Source: Siderastrea radians (taxonomy: Eukaryota > Cnidaria > Anthozoa > Scleractinia > Rhizangiidae). Taken from it: 64,000 nt of DNA. The notes beneath the pieces were generated by a model. It ran no database searches and had not been told where the DNA came from. It was given only the letters and a program-made list of their open reading frames with translations. Each line of letters begins with the position of its first letter. Positions within the stretch are counted from its first letter, which is position 1. Location: positions 56,670,074 through 56,734,073 of the forward strand of contig OZ024889.1 of the NCBI GenBank assembly GCA_964017195.1. Direction: 5' to 3'. Below, piece by piece: positions 32,573-45,002 of the stretch. Made by a program: the position numbers and the translations under genes.

Positions 32573-34447
32573 ATGGCAGCTTCGAATTTGCCTTGCGACT
32601 CTCAACAAGTAATAATAAATGGCAGTGACGAAAGAAAGGAACGAATCCACCAGCTACAACACAGCGATCAGCCATGCGATATAACCTTGGTGGTCAACGA
32701 TGGCAAACAGTTCAGAGCTCATAGAAACGTTCTCTCAAATGCAAGTTCTTTCTTTGAAAAGATGCTCGAGAGCGACTGGAAGGAGAGTCGAGAAGGAGTC
32801 ATTCGGCTTGAGTCACTGACTGGGGAAATAATAAAAGACATTTTAGAGTTTATTTATTCTGATAGTGTTCATCTACGCTCTGTCGAAAGGGCCGAAGACT
32901 TGATCGTTGCAGCGGATTATTTGTTCCTTCCAAACCTCAAAGTCATCGCTCGGCGCTTCATTGAGCAGAGTCTATCAATGTCTAATTACAGCTCAGTTTA
33001 TGAATTTGCAAGGAGATATCAATGCGTAGAGCTGATGGCCAACATTAAGAAATTCATGAGCATAAACTTTGCTTTCGTAGCAAACGAGGGCTTCTTATTG
33101 AACTTGCCAAGTCATGAAGTTGAGCAATTGATTTCAAGGGACGACCTATATGTTTCTGCCGAAGACGATGTCTTTAAGTTTATAGTAAAATGGATCTATC
33201 ACGACAAGAAAGAGAGAAAGAAGAACTTTCAAGAACTGTTTCGTCACGTGCGATTGAGCTTTGTGTCCCGTGACTATTTGCGTAACGAAGTGTCAAGGAA
33301 CAATTTTGTCAAGCAGAACGAAGTGTGCCTCAGTAGTGTCACGTGCAATTTAGAACGCATGAATGATCCAGTGAGTCGTTTGCAGCCCTTCAGTAAGCCT
33401 CCAAGGACAGTTTTCCAGCCAGAAGGTGTGGTGGCTTTTAAACATGAGATAGCTTGGATTTATGTCCCTACTGATGACGTATGGTACAAACTGCCGGGCA
33501 TACAAGATCGGTCGGTCTCTCCTCGGTGGTTCCTGACTGTTAGAAACAAACTGTTCGCTGGTATTTTTGACTGCACTTTACTTGGATTTTATGACCCACT
33601 ATTAAACATTTGGACTAATGTACCACCGGTCAGAGAGCCTATCACAGTTCAATCATATCGGGATTATACGCATAAAGACATAATAGCTGTTAGAGAAACA
33701 GTTTGCGCTCTTCTTCACCCATACAGGGCGAGTTTATACGAGTGGACATGTAAGCCTTCCGTACTTTTGAAATACAACCTGGATTCACAATCCTCGCAAA
33801 CTGTTCCCTCCTTTGACTGGGGACCAAGAGAAGATCTTTGTCTTGTATCATTGGACAGGTATTTATATGCCATAGGCGGTCAAAGTCCGTCGATTTTTGA
33901 ACGTAGAATATGCCTCTGCGCAGCAACCAGGTATGATACCATTCTGGATACGTGGGAGAAAATAGCAAATATTCAAGAAGCGAGGCACTCAGCCTTTGGT
34001 GCTGCTGCTGACGAGAAAGTTTTTATTGCTGGAGGTTATGCATCTGTGGGTTTGGAACGCATGTCTCAAACATGTGAGATGTACAATGTGTCGACAAACG
34101 AGTGGCAGTTTATTGCAAACTTGACGATGCCTCGAGCTATGGCTAGTATGGTGTGTGTTGAAGGAAAGCTGTATGTTCTTGGTGGGCGGGTGTCTCCTTC
34201 AGGCAGAACAGTTGTTGAATGTTACGACAGAGAGAAGAATGAATGGAAGAAACACACAGTTCTTCCCTCTCCGTTAAGTGGCAGTTTGACAAGGAGTGCG
34301 TGTTCGATAAGAATTTACAAAGGAGTTTTGGCCAATCTTCATTCCGTGCGGACAGAGCGTCTGTGTGATCAGACAGTAGAGGTCTCCGCTTCACCCCCTG
34401 TGGAGCATAATACAAGGGACAAAACGCACCGCTGCAAGCTCATGTAA
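32573..34447 (+). CDS. BTB-BACK-Kelch protein (kelch-like), intact copy A1
   Basis: One uninterrupted 624-residue frame. The BTB domain is at about 24-135 (CDITLVVNDGKQFRAHRNVL; FFEKMLESDWKES), then BACK at about 138-240 (SSVYEFARRYQCVELM; LPSHEVEQLISRDDL). Kelch repeats lie from about 280 to 590, with the clearest blades at YLYAIGG, VFIAGGY and KLYVLGG. KLHL proteins are substrate adaptors for Cullin-3 ubiquitin ligases: BTB-BACK binds Cul3 and the propeller binds substrate. The intronless form and several damaged neighbours suggest a recent local expansion. Substrate and orthology cannot be assigned. This is the only copy in the window with an unbroken frame. Confidence 0.9.
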   Translation: MAASNLPCDSQQVIINGSDERKERIHQLQHSDQPCDITLVVNDGKQFRAHRNVLSNASSFFEKMLESDWKESREGVIRLESLTGEIIKDILEFIYSDSVHLRSVERAEDLIVAADYLFLPNLKVIARRFIEQSLSMSNYSSVYEFARRYQCVELMANIKKFMSINFAFVANEGFLLNLPSHEVEQLISRDDLYVSAEDDVFKFIVKWIYHDKKERKKNFQELFRHVRLSFVSRDYLRNEVSRNNFVKQNEVCLSSVTCNLERMNDPVSRLQPFSKPPRTVFQPEGVVAFKHEIAWIYVPTDDVWYKLPGIQDRSVSPRWFLTVRNKLFAGIFDCTLLGFYDPLLNIWTNVPPVREPITVQSYRDYTHKDIIAVRETVCALLHPYRASLYEWTCKPSVLLKYNLDSQSSQTVPSFDWGPREDLCLVSLDRYLYAIGGQSPSIFERRICLCAATRYDTILDTWEKIANIQEARHSAFGAAADEKVFIAGGYASVGLERMSQTCEMYNVSTNEWQFIANLTMPRAMASMVCVEGKLYVLGGRVSPSGRTVVECYDREKNEWKKHTVLPSPLSGSLTRSACSIRIYKGVLANLHSVRTERLCDQTVEVSASPPVEHNTRDKTHRCKLM

Positions 34448-34617
34448 ACAAGTAGATTGGGACCGATTGTACACATCAACGGTTGAGCAGTTTTTCGAAT
34501 GCAAATTGAGAAAACCTTTGCTGTTATTAAAAAGGATCCAGCGCAACGGTAAAATTTGATCGTACAACATGGCCGATGTGATGCTCAAACATGTTACAGC
34601 CAATCATTTTAGCAAAC

Positions 34618-34985
34618 CAGGCAGTCAGTCAACCAGCCAGTCAATCAGCCAGTCAGCCAGCCAGTCAATCAGTCAGTCGGTCAGTCAGTCGGTCAGTCAG
34701 TCAGTCAGTCAGTCAGTCAGCCAGTCAGTGAGTCAGTAAGTCGATCAGTCAGTCAGTCAGTCAGTCAGTCATTCAGTCGGTCAGTCAACCAATCAGTCAG
34801 TCAGTCAGTCAGCCAATCAGTTAGTCAGTCAATCGGTCAGTCATTCCGTCAGTCAATCAGCCTCAATCAGTCAATCAGTCCGTCAGTCAGTCAGTCAGAT
34901 CAGTCAGTCAGTCAGCCAGTCAGTGAGTCAGTAAGTCGGTCGATCAGTCAGCCAATCATTCAGTCAATCAGCCAGTCAGTTGGTC
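34618..34985. repeat. CAGT-rich satellite after kelch copy A1
   Basis: A long run of CAGT tetranucleotides with CAAT, CGGT and CAGC variants (GTCAGTCAGTCAATCAGCCA). Equivalent arrays follow copies A2 and A3, so the array is part of the duplicated unit. Frames reading SQSVSQSV over such arrays are artefacts. Confidence 0.9.
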
Positions 34986-36529
34986 AGGCAAGAGCAGATA
35001 AAGTAGTAGCAATTTATTTGTCTTATCAGTTGGAGCTTACCTCACAACAAGTGAAAAAAAATAGACAGTGATCTTGCAGCAACATTTATTCTATAAAAAG
35101 AGCTGCACTTTATCCGCTTTGAAAACAGACCACTGTTAAAGAAGGGTATCGTTTACATCTAGTACTACTGTATGTACTACAGCCGAAAATCCCTATGCAA
35201 CCACTTTTCCAAAGTACATACACCAAATTTTCCAAGTCAAATACCTACGATTGACATCTCTTGAAAACGACCACGATCGCTTTACACGTACACCAAAGTC
35301 ACCACGGACGCAAATAGCATCGACACCCGAACGAACGGGTTTAACTGTTGCTTCGTGGTTCAGTGATTTCAACGAAATGAAAAAATTGTAAATAAGCAGT
35401 TAAAGCTGGCGCACCAGTTTAATCAATTCTAGTCAGTTTCTTATCGCTAGCGGCTAGATAACAGTCAGCTGAACAGTGGTTTTGGTAACAAAGGTGGTTT
35501 ATGAAACCTTAATCCGAGCATAAGCTGATTAGGTGATTTATGATGCAAACTGTTCTCTGTTCATTTATGATCCTGGAAATTCTTCAACATCTGGGGCTTA
35601 TATTGGCTTTTATGCATGGATAACCGTTACGAAAGTGCCACAGTACTACCTACAATTTAGCTGCGTATGGTTTGACCTCTCATGACAGACCACAGGCCTC
35701 CCAGAAATGTTGAATATTTAGTTCCCTCAAAAGTCTCACCAGCGTATTGCTAACGCACGTTTGACGTATCGCAATTACATGTAGCTCTTGTTGTAGAATA
35801 GTTAACAAATCATTCAACTCCAAGATAACGTTTATAAGGGTACATGTAACGTTATACGGTAACATAAGATTTTCAAGAGAATTTACAATTATTCAATAAA
35901 AAAATAACTTTAAATACTCTGTTTCTTTGTCGCTGTTGTATACTCTCGACCTCGAACACCCTGGGGTCGTAGGGAGAGCTCCCCCCTGTCACTAAGGATG
36001 GCCTAATATCTGTCCAAACAATTCATTGAAAACTACAATCACCAGTACGTGCTTAATTCAGTATTTTGTGCAGCAGTATTCATTGGGCCTGCTTCTCTGT
36101 TTTACTTCGCAGGTGCATTCGCACGCTGTTTACTGTTACACGATTCAAATGTAATTTCAAAAAGAACAATAAAAATGAAAACTGGGCTTTTCTCTACCAG
36201 GTTTAAAGCCCGCAAACTTGACCTGACTATACTGACACGCATATCTGCTTTCCGTCACATTTGAGTCACAGTGAGTCGTGTCACTGAGAGATGTTTTGGA
36301 TTTGAAAAGGGCAGGTTTTCTTCTTTGTGTGAGTGTCAGTTGAATCACTTCCGTCAAGTCGGTATGTTGGGTCGTGGAATATGGCCCAGCAACACGTTCA
36401 CTCGACCTGCAAAAGCTTTTTCTCTTCGAAGAAGAGAATAAGAACAATTCGTGCCACTATGGCAGTTTCACATTCTTCTTGTGGTTCTCAAGCAACTGGT
36501 TGTGTCGAAGGAAAAGAACGGTGACTCGA
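34986..36529. other. Spacer of tandem unit 1
   Basis: This is non-coding DNA that recurs, with indels, at about 41950-43220. Shared landmarks include ACCACTTTTCCAAAG, GAACACCCTGG and the GGTTTAAAGCC block. Its interest is as an empty-site reference for the Polinton insertion. Confidence 0.6.
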
Positions 36530-37860
36530 CATGCTTCAAAATAACGGTCAGTCAACCGACATAACTTTGGTGGTCAAAGATGGCAAACAATTCAAACCTC
36601 ATAAAAATCTTCTTTTAAAAGCGAGTTCTTGACAACGACTGGAAGGAGAGTCGACAAGGAGTCGTCCGGCTTGACTCACTGACTGAGGAAATTATAGAAG
36701 ACATTCTAGAGTTTACTTATTCTGGTAGTGTTCACGTAGGCTCCATTGAGAGGGCGGAAGACCTTATCGTTGCAACAGATTATTTTTTCTTCCCAAACTC
36801 AAAATTGTCGCTGGGCGTTTCATTGAGCTATCAACGTCACATTGCAACTCCTATTATGAGTTTCCTGAGAGATACCAATGCGAAGAGCTGATTAAAAACA
36901 TCAAGAAATTCATCTGTTTAAACTTTGTTTCCATGGCAAACGAGGAGGACGTTAAACAGTTGATTTCAAGACATGACCTACACGTCTCTGCCGAGGACGA
37001 CTGGTGTGTTTAAGATCATACTAAAATGGATCGGTGCCGACACGCGGGATAGAAGGAAAAACATTAAAGAACTGTTTCGCCATGTGCGACTGGATTTTGT
37101 ATCCCGCGACTATTTCATGAACCAATTTTTTGACGCAGAAGGAGGTTTGCCTGAATAGCGTCAGGCGCACTTTAGAGTGCACGAGAAACCCAATGTGGTT
37201 TCCAATGGTTACCAATAAGCCTCCAAGGACAGTGTTACAACCCGAAGATTTGGTGGCCTGTGAGACTGCTGGAGGGTCAATGTGGGCTTATCTACCCGAG
37301 GATGACGTATGGTATCAGCTACCGGACGAAATATCAGCCTTGACGCCTTTTTACCATATGCGGTTCGAAACAAGCTGTTCGCTATGGATTTCAGTAAAAG
37401 TTGGGAGAATGATTTTCCGTGTTGTGATCCACTATTAGATATATGGACCCTGTTTCCAAATATTAATTGGTTCAGAGAACGACACTTTCAGTCGTGTGGT
37501 AAAGCTATAGTGGTAACAGCCGTTCAAGAGAAAATTTATGTCCTTCCAGCTGACACCACCATCCTTCTGAAATACAACGTGTATTCGCAATCTTGGCAAA
37601 CTGTTAGTCACTTTGACTGGGGATCGACAGAAGATGCTTGTGTTGTGCCATCGCACAAGTATTTATATGCTATAGGAGGCCAGTTGATTTCTAAGCATAG
37701 GAAATGCCTCGCTGAAGCGGCGAACTTTGATACCAGTACGAAAAAGTGGGAGACTGCTAGCCCCTGCCTTTGGTCTATAATGAGCGCAACCGACAAAAAG
37801 AGACCAACAATCGACAGAATCTGCAGTATAAGAGAAAAAGGTCCGCCCGGAGCAGTCTGA
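36530..37860 (+). pseudogene. BTB-Kelch pseudogene, copy B1
   Basis: Recognisable BTB (ITLVVKDGKQFKPHKN), BACK (LISRHDLHVSAEDDW) and Kelch (YLYAIGGQLISKHRKC) words occur in different frames. There are breaks near 36630, 36800, 37005 and 37125, and the end is truncated after the first clear blades. It is a different subfamily from the A copies and closest to copy B2. Confidence 0.7.
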
Positions 37861-38169
37861 AGTCATGGGCGACTTCAAAACGACTCTCAAATTTTACTTT
37901 CGATGTTGTATTTGAAGGCGTATTTTAAGCCGACTTAGGGTAAAAAATTATGCATTAAGAAAAAGATTGTGGTCTAATTCTCAGGCTTAGCTAATTAACA
38001 ACACTACGGCCATATGCGGGCCTTCAATGTTCTTGACCTACAAAGACATGCTTTTAGCACATTGTTTATTAAGCTAATTAACTGCGTGCCAACTTATGCT
38101 CGCAAGTGATTTACATCTAAACATGCACACAAAACAAAATTCAGTACCATTTTTCTTTAATTAACGGGG

Positions 38170-38229
38170 TGTCAAAACGGTTGTACCACAATAGTTTTTG
38201 TGGCTATTCGTTTTTTCTTTTGTTCTTTG
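38170..38229 (+). mobile_element. Bel/Pao LTR fragment
   Basis: The last 29 bases (38201-38229, starting TGGCTATTCGTTTTTTCTTT) are repeated at 39043-39071, downstream of the pol remnant. Here they are joined directly to integrase sequence, so nearly all of the internal region is deleted. Confidence 0.55.
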
Positions 38230-38960
38230 AAATCTGGAGTGATAACGGAACCAACTTTGTGGGGGCAGACAAAGAAATTCAGCAATCCATTCGAGAATGG
38301 GATCAAGACGAGCTGAATAAAAGCGTGATTAAAGACGAGATAAGCTACCATTTGTGCCCAAGATCAGAGTGGAAATTCCAACCACCCGCAGCCAGTCACA
38401 TGAATGGGGCATGGGAAAGGCTTATTCGAAGTGTTCGTAAGTCAATGAGAGCGATTCTTGGAAACCAAAACGCGCTAGTCGGTCTGGAAACTCTATGTAC
38501 TGTGTTTGCTGAAGTTGTAACCATCCTGAACAGTCGTCCTCTAACCCCAAGCAACGACGAGCCAAGTGACTGCGAACCTCTTACTCCAAGTCATCTCTTG
38601 CTTCAGCGGCGAAACCTTGCACTGCCTCCTGGATCATTCGTACGCGAAGACCTCTATCGAAGGAAGCAATGGAGACAGGCTCAATTTCTAACTGACTGCT
38701 TTTGGAAACGATGGATCCGTGAGTACGTCCCGGCGTTGCAACAACGTCAGAAATGGGTACGCGAGAAAGGCAATTTGGCGATCGGAGATCTTGTCTTGGT
38801 TGCGGACGACAATTCCCCACGGGGACGATGGCTCCTTGGTCGCGTTATCAAGACTTTTCCGGGCCCTGATGATCGAGTACGCGTGACCGAGATCAAGACT
38901 AGCACCTCTACCTTGACAAGACCAATCTCCAAGCTATGTTTACTGGAGGAAGTAGCTTGA
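38230..38960 (+). pseudogene. Bel/Pao retrotransposon integrase C-terminal part
   Basis: The frame codes [15 protein letters not shown], containing the second catalytic Asp, then [20 protein letters not shown] with the catalytic Glu region. Next come the Bel/Pao-specific [18 protein letters not shown] and the C-terminal [13 protein letters not shown] and [12 protein letters not shown]. This is the integrase core end and the DUF5641-type tail of Bel/Pao elements. Gag, protease, reverse transcriptase and the first catalytic Asp are absent. The codons before WSDN come from the LTR fragment. It cannot be active. Confidence 0.85.
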
Positions 38961-39420
38961 GAAACTATTTAAGGATTTAATGCGATTGTCGCATATTTGC
39001 TGAACGTTTTTCTACATTCAGCCTAGCCCCCCCAGGATTTTATGGCTATTCGTTTTTTCTTTTGTTCTTTGTTACATATGTTGATGCTTTTCTCGCTTTT
39101 CCATGCTTTTATTTTAATTTTCTATGTAAATTTCGTTCTGTTCATTTTACGTTAAGTTTTCCACATTCCGATCTACTTCAGTGTAACTTCTACTGTCGTT
39201 CATAACGCCTGTAATTTTTGGTTCCCTGAACTCCTATCTCCAGCATTTGGTAAGCCGTCTTTGTTCGTTGTTTGCTCTTGTATTTCTTTCATTTCTTCTG
39301 TTCTTTTTGGTTCATTGCTATATTGTAATTCATTTTATTTTATCCTAGCAATTTACTTTGTTTCTTCGATAAAAAGTTAATTCATTTGCTGGAAAAGTTT
39401 TATCTACTTGTGAGGTCGTA
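38961..39420 (+). mobile_element. Probable 3' LTR remnant of the Bel/Pao element
   Basis: T-rich sequence follows the integrase stop, including the 29-bp block shared with 38201-38229. LTR ends could not be fixed because no full second copy is present. Confidence 0.4.
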
Positions 39421-39673
39421 CGGTACACTTATCAGAGCGGCCTTTCGCCTCTTCAATAGTATTAAGCGCGCGAATAGCGTCTTGGCTTGTGATTGGCTTA
39501 ATTAATACATAATTCGAATGACGTTTACCTACTTGATTTTCCGCTTTTTGGGTCGTTCGTCGTGAAAGTCGTCACATCTCCCGAACTGTAAAACTGAAAG
39601 TGATTTTTGACTGAAACGAACTTGAACGCAAAATTGAAAAGCTGAAATCCCAGAACGGAAAAACCTATACTTT

Positions 39674-41477
39674 ATGGGAGCTTCGAATTCGCATTGCGAC
39701 TCTCAACAGGTAAAAATAAATGACAGTCACAAAAGAAAGGAACGACTCCACCAGTTACAACACAGTGGTCAGTCATTCGATGTAACTTTGGTGGTCAACG
39801 ATGGCAAACAGTTCAGAGCTCATAGAAACGTTCTCTCAAATGCAAGTTCTTTCTTTGAAAAGATGCTCGAGAGCGACTGGAAGGAGAGTCGAGAAGGAGT
39901 CATTCGGCTTGAGTCACTGACTGGGGAAATAATAAAAGACATTTTAGAGTTTATTTATTCCGATAGTGTTCCTCTACACTCTATGGAAAGGGCCGAAGAC
40001 TTGACCGCTGCAGCAGATTATTTGTTCCTTCCAAACCTCAAAGTAATCGCCGGGCGCTTTATTGAGCAGAGTCTATAATTGTCTAGATCCAATTACAGCT
40101 CAGTCTATGAATTTGCAAGGAGATATCAATGCGTAGAGCTGATGGCCAACATCAAGAAATTCATGAGCATAAACTTTGCTTCTGTAGCAAACGAGGAATT
40201 ATTTTTGAGCTTGCCAAGTCATGAAGTTGAGCAATTGATTTCACTGAAGGGATGACCTACATGTTTCTGCCGAAGACGATGTCTTTAAGTTCATACTAAA
40301 ATGGATCTATCACGATGAGAAAGAGAGAAAGCAGAACTTTCAAGAACTATTTCGTCACGTGCGATTGAGCTTTGCGTCGCGTGACAATCTGCTTCACGAA
40401 GTGTCAAGGAACGACTTTGTCAAGCAGAACGAGGTTTGCCTCAATAGTGCCACGCGCACTTTAGAACGCATGAATGATCCAGTAGGTCGTTGGGCGCTCT
40501 TCAATCAGCCTCCAAGGACAGTTTTCCAGTCAGGAACTTTGGTGGGTTTTAAACATGGGAACGTTTGGATGTATTTCCCTAATGATGACGTATGGTACAA
40601 ACTGCCGGACATACCCAAGATACGGTTAGACTGTCCTCACTTGTTACTGACCGTTAGTAACAAACTGTTTGCCGTTTGTTTTCTAGAAAAGGCGACTTTT
40701 TGTGCGTTTTATGATCCATTTTTAAACAACTGGATGGAGTTACCTAGGGCCAGAGCGCTCATCACAAGTCAATTATATAAGCATTATGAGCATAAAGACA
40801 TCATAGCTGTTAAAGAGACAGTTTGCGCTCTTCTTCACCCAAACAGGACGAGTTTATACGAGTGGACATGTAACCCTTCCGTACTTTTGAAATACAACCT
40901 GGATTCACAATCCTTCGACTGGGGACCGAGAGAAGATGTTTGTCTTGTGTCGTTGGAGAAGTATTTATATGCTGTAGGTGGCCACAGTCCGTCGATGTTT
41001 GAGCGTAGAATATGCCTCTGCGCAGCAACCAGGTATGATACCATTCTGGATACGTGGGAGAAAATAACAGACATTCAAAAAGCGAGGCACTCAGCCTTTG
41101 GTGCTGCTGCTGACGAGAGAGTTTTTATTGCTGGAGGTTATGCATCTATGGGTTTGGAATGCATGTCTCAAACATGTGAGATGTACAATGTGTCGACAAA
41201 CGAGAGGCAGTTCACTGCAAACTTGACGATGCCTCGAGCTATGGCTAGTATGGTGTGTGTTGAAGGAAAGCTGTATGTTCTTGGTGGGCGGGTGTCTTCT
41301 TTAGGCAGAACAGCTGTTGAATGTTACGACAGAGAGAAGAATGAATGGAAGGAACACACTGTTTTTCCGTCTCCGTTAATTGCCAACTCGATAAGGAGTG
41401 AGTGTTCGCTGAGAATTTACAAAGGAGTTTTGGCCAATCTTCTTTCCGTGCGAACAGAATGTCTGTGTAATCGATAG
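39674..41477 (+). pseudogene. BTB-BACK-Kelch pseudogene, copy A2
   Basis: It is very similar to copy A1 throughout, including the 5' leader. A TAA after residue 134 (40076-40078) ends the BTB part, in a small indel relative to A1. A further insertion near 40245 breaks the BACK domain. The frame 40359-41477 (372 codons) is still open across all Kelch blades. A shortened protein from either part is possible; full-length function is lost. Confidence 0.8.
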
Positions 41478-41715
41478 TACTTGTCTCCTCTTTACCCCCT
41501 GCAGAGCATAATACTAGGGACAAAACGCATCGGTGAAAACTCATGTAAACAAGTGGGTTGGAAGCGATTGTGCACATCAACGGTTGAGCAGTTTTCGAAT
41601 GCCAAGTTGAAAAACCTTTGCTATTATTATAGAGGATCCAAGCGCAACGGTAAAATTTGATTGTACAACATGGCCGATGTGATCCTCAAACATATTACAG
41701 TCAATCATTTTAGTA

Positions 41716-41947
41716 ACCAGTTAGTCAGTCAGTCAGTCAGTCAGTCAGTCAATCAGCCAGTCAGCCAGCCAGTCAGTCAGTCAGCCAGCCAGTCAGTCAG
41801 TCAGTCAGTTATCAACCAATCAATCAGTCAATGTCAGTTAGTCAGTCAATCGGTCAGTCAGTCCGTCAGTCAATCAGCCAGTCAGTCAATTAGTCAGTGA
41901 GTCAGTCACTCAGTCAGTCGGTTGATCAGTCAGTCAGTCGGTCAGTA
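41716..41947. repeat. CAGT-rich satellite after kelch copy A2
   Basis: Same tetranucleotide array as at 34618, in the same place in the unit but shorter. Confidence 0.9.
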
Positions 41948-43216
41948 CTACAGCTGCAGTCGAAACTCCCGATGCGACCACTTTTTCCAAAGTATTTGTC
42001 ACAAAATGTCACAGTCAAATGCCTACGGTTGACATCTCTTGAAAGCGACCACGATCACAGTTTACACGTACTCCAAACTCACCACAGACGGAAAAAGCAT
42101 TGACACCCGAACAAACGGGTTTAACTTCGTGGTTCAGTTACTTCAACGAAATAAAAAAAATGTAAATAAGCAGTTGACGCTGGCGAATCAGTTTTATGAA
42201 TTCTCGTCAGTTTCTCATCGCTAGCGACTAGATAGCAGTAGTGTTGGTAACAGAGGTGGTTTATAAAGTCTTTATCCTAGTATTAGCTGATTAGGTGATT
42301 TATGATGCAAACTGTTCCCCAGTCTCGGTTCATTAATGATCCTTCGGGGTTATATTCACTTTTATGCAGGATAACTGTTACGAAAGTGCCACAGTACTAC
42401 CTACAATTTAGCTACGTATGGACAGACCATAGGCCTCCCAGAAATGTTGAATATTTAGTTCCCTCAAAAGTCTCAACAACATATTGCTAACGCACGTTTG
42501 ACGTATCGCAATTACATGTAGCTCTTGTTGTGGAATAGTTAACAGATCGTTCAACTCCAAGATAACTTTTATAAGTGTACATGTAACGTTATACGGTAAC
42601 ATCACATTGTCAAGAGAGTTTTGCAACTATTCAATAAAAGGATGATTTTAAATACTCTGTTTCTTTGTCGCTGTTGTATATTGTCAACCTCGAACACCCT
42701 GGAGTAGTGGGGAGAGCTGCCCGCTGTCACTGAGGATGGTCTGATATCTGTGCAAGCAATTCAATGAAAAATACAATCACCAGTACGTGCTTAATTTAGT
42801 ATTGTATGCAACAATATTCTTTGGGCCTGCTTCTCTGTTGTTCTCCGCAGGTGCATTCGTACGCTGTTTACTGTTACACAATTCAAAGGTAATTTCAGAA
42901 AGAACGATAAAAATGAAAACTGGGCTTTTCTCTACCAGGTTTAAAGCCCTGCAAATTTGACGTGACTATACAACACGCTCATCCGCTTTGCTATCACAGT
43001 TGAATCGTTTATGAGCCAAGAAGTTTAAGTACATGCAGCGAGTCGTGTCGCTGAGAGATGTTTTGAATTTGAAAAGGAAAGTGTTTTTTTTTTCTTTGTG
43101 TGTGTTGAATCACTTCCGTCAAGTCAATGTGCTAGGTTGCGGAATATGGTCCAGAAACACGTTTACACGCTAAAACCTTCAAACGCTTTGTTAGAAGAAG
43201 AGAATAAGAGCAATTT
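41948..43216. other. Spacer of tandem unit 2
   Basis: Paralogous to 34986-36529, with indels. It contains CGACCACTTTTTCCAAAGTA at about 41976, which is the uninterrupted form of the Polinton target. No gene is supported. Confidence 0.6.
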
Positions 43217-44880
43217 GTGCCACTATGGCAGCTTCACATTCTTCTTGTGGCTTTCAAGCAACTGGCTGTGTCGAAGGAAAAGAACGGGGACTCGGCATGC
43301 TTCAAAATAACGGTCAGCCAACTGACTTTGGTGGTCAAAGATGGCAAACAGTCCAAAGGTCATAGAAATCTTCTAAGCGAGTTCTTTCTTTCAAAAGACA
43401 CTTGTCAACGACTGGAAGGAGAGTCGAGAAGACGTCATTCGGCTTGAGGTACTGACTGAGGCAATTATGGAAGAGATCCTGGAGTTTTCTTATTCTGGTA
43501 GTGTTTATGTAGGCTCCACTGAGAGGGCGGAAGACCTTATCGTCGCAGCAGAATTTTTGTTTCTTCCAAAACTCAAAATTGTGGCTGGGCGTTTCATTGA
43601 GCTATGACGTCACATTGCAACTCCTATTATGAGTTTGCAGAAAGATACCAATGCGAAGAGCTGATTAAAAACATCAAGAAATTCATCTGCTTAAACTTTG
43701 TTTCCATGGCAAACGAGGAGGACTTTCTGAGGTTGCCAATCCACAAAGTTAAACAATTGATTTCAAGAGATGACCTACACGTCTCTGCCGAGGACGACTG
43801 ATGTGTTTAAGATCATACTAAAATGGATCGGTGCCGACACGCGGGAGAGCAGGAAAAACTTTAAAGATTTGTTTCGCCATGTGCGACTGGATTTTGTATC
43901 CCGCGACTATTTCATGAACCAAGTATCAACGAACCATTTTTTGAAGCAGAACGAGGTTTGCCTGAATAACGTCACGCGCACTTTAGAGTGCATGAGAAAC
44001 CCAATGCGGTTTCCAATGGTTACCAGTAAGCCTCCAAGGACAGTGGTGGCCTGTGAGACTGCTGGAGGGTCAATTTGGGCTTATCTACCCGAGGATGACG
44101 TATGGTATCAACTACCGGACAAAATATCAGCCTTGACGCATTTTTACCATATGCGGTTCATATTAGACTACCGGCCTCGATGGCTACTGTCTATTCGAAA
44201 CAAGCTGTTCGCTATGGATTTCAGTAAAAGTTGGGAGAATGATTTTCCATGTTGTGATCCACTATTAGATATATGGACCCTGTTTCCAAATATTAATTGG
44301 TTCAGAGAACGACACTTTCAGTCGTGTGGTAAAGCTATAGTGGTAACGGTCGTTCAAGAGAATATTTATGTCCTTCCAGCTGACACCACCATCCTTCTGA
44401 AATACAACGTGTATTCGCAATCTTGGCAAACTGTTGGTCACTTTGACTGGGGATCAACGGCAGATGTTTGTGTTGTGCCATCAGACAAGTATTTATACGC
44501 TATAGGAGGCCAGTTGATTTCTAAGCATAGGAAATGCCTCGCTGAAGCGGGAAACTTTGATACCAGTACGAAAAAGTGGGAGACTACGTCACAGCAGACA
44601 TCTGAGACATTCTAGAAGCCAGGCATTCAGCCTTTGGCGTTGCTGCTGATGAGAACGTTTTTATCGCTGGGGGATATGCATCTGTGAGTACAGTACGCAA
44701 ATCCCAAACATGTGAGATGTACAACGTGTTGACAAACGAGTGGCAGTTCATTTCAAACTTGACGATTCCTCGAGCTTTGGCAAGTATGGTGTGTGTGGAA
44801 GGAAAGCTGCATGTTCTTGGTGGGTTTATCTCCCCTTTAAGCGAGTCAGTTGTTGAATGTTACAGTTGTTGAATGTTACA
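43217..44880 (+). pseudogene. BTB-Kelch pseudogene, copy B2
   Basis: BTB (LTLVVKDGKQSKGHRN), BACK (SYYEFAERYQCEELI; LISRDDLHVSAEDD) and Kelch (YLYAIGGQLISKHRKC; VFIAGGYASV) words are spread over several frames. Breaks lie near 43370, 43605, 43800, 44590 and 44865. The longest piece is 43770-44615. Very close in sequence to B1. Confidence 0.75.
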
Positions 44881-45002
44881 ACGACTAATATGTCCCATGA
44901 CAAAAGAAAACGAACGAAAAGAGAGGGAGTAAAAGATCAACGTCTTGCTAGTGGAGCTACAATTGAACAATGAACACGTACACCGGATCTACTCAAATAT
45001 AA

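Noticed and set aside
41661..42103. SQSVSQSV-type proteins over the CAGT arrays (also 48908-49165)
   Set aside because: Simple tetranucleotide repeats without stops in one frame; not coding.
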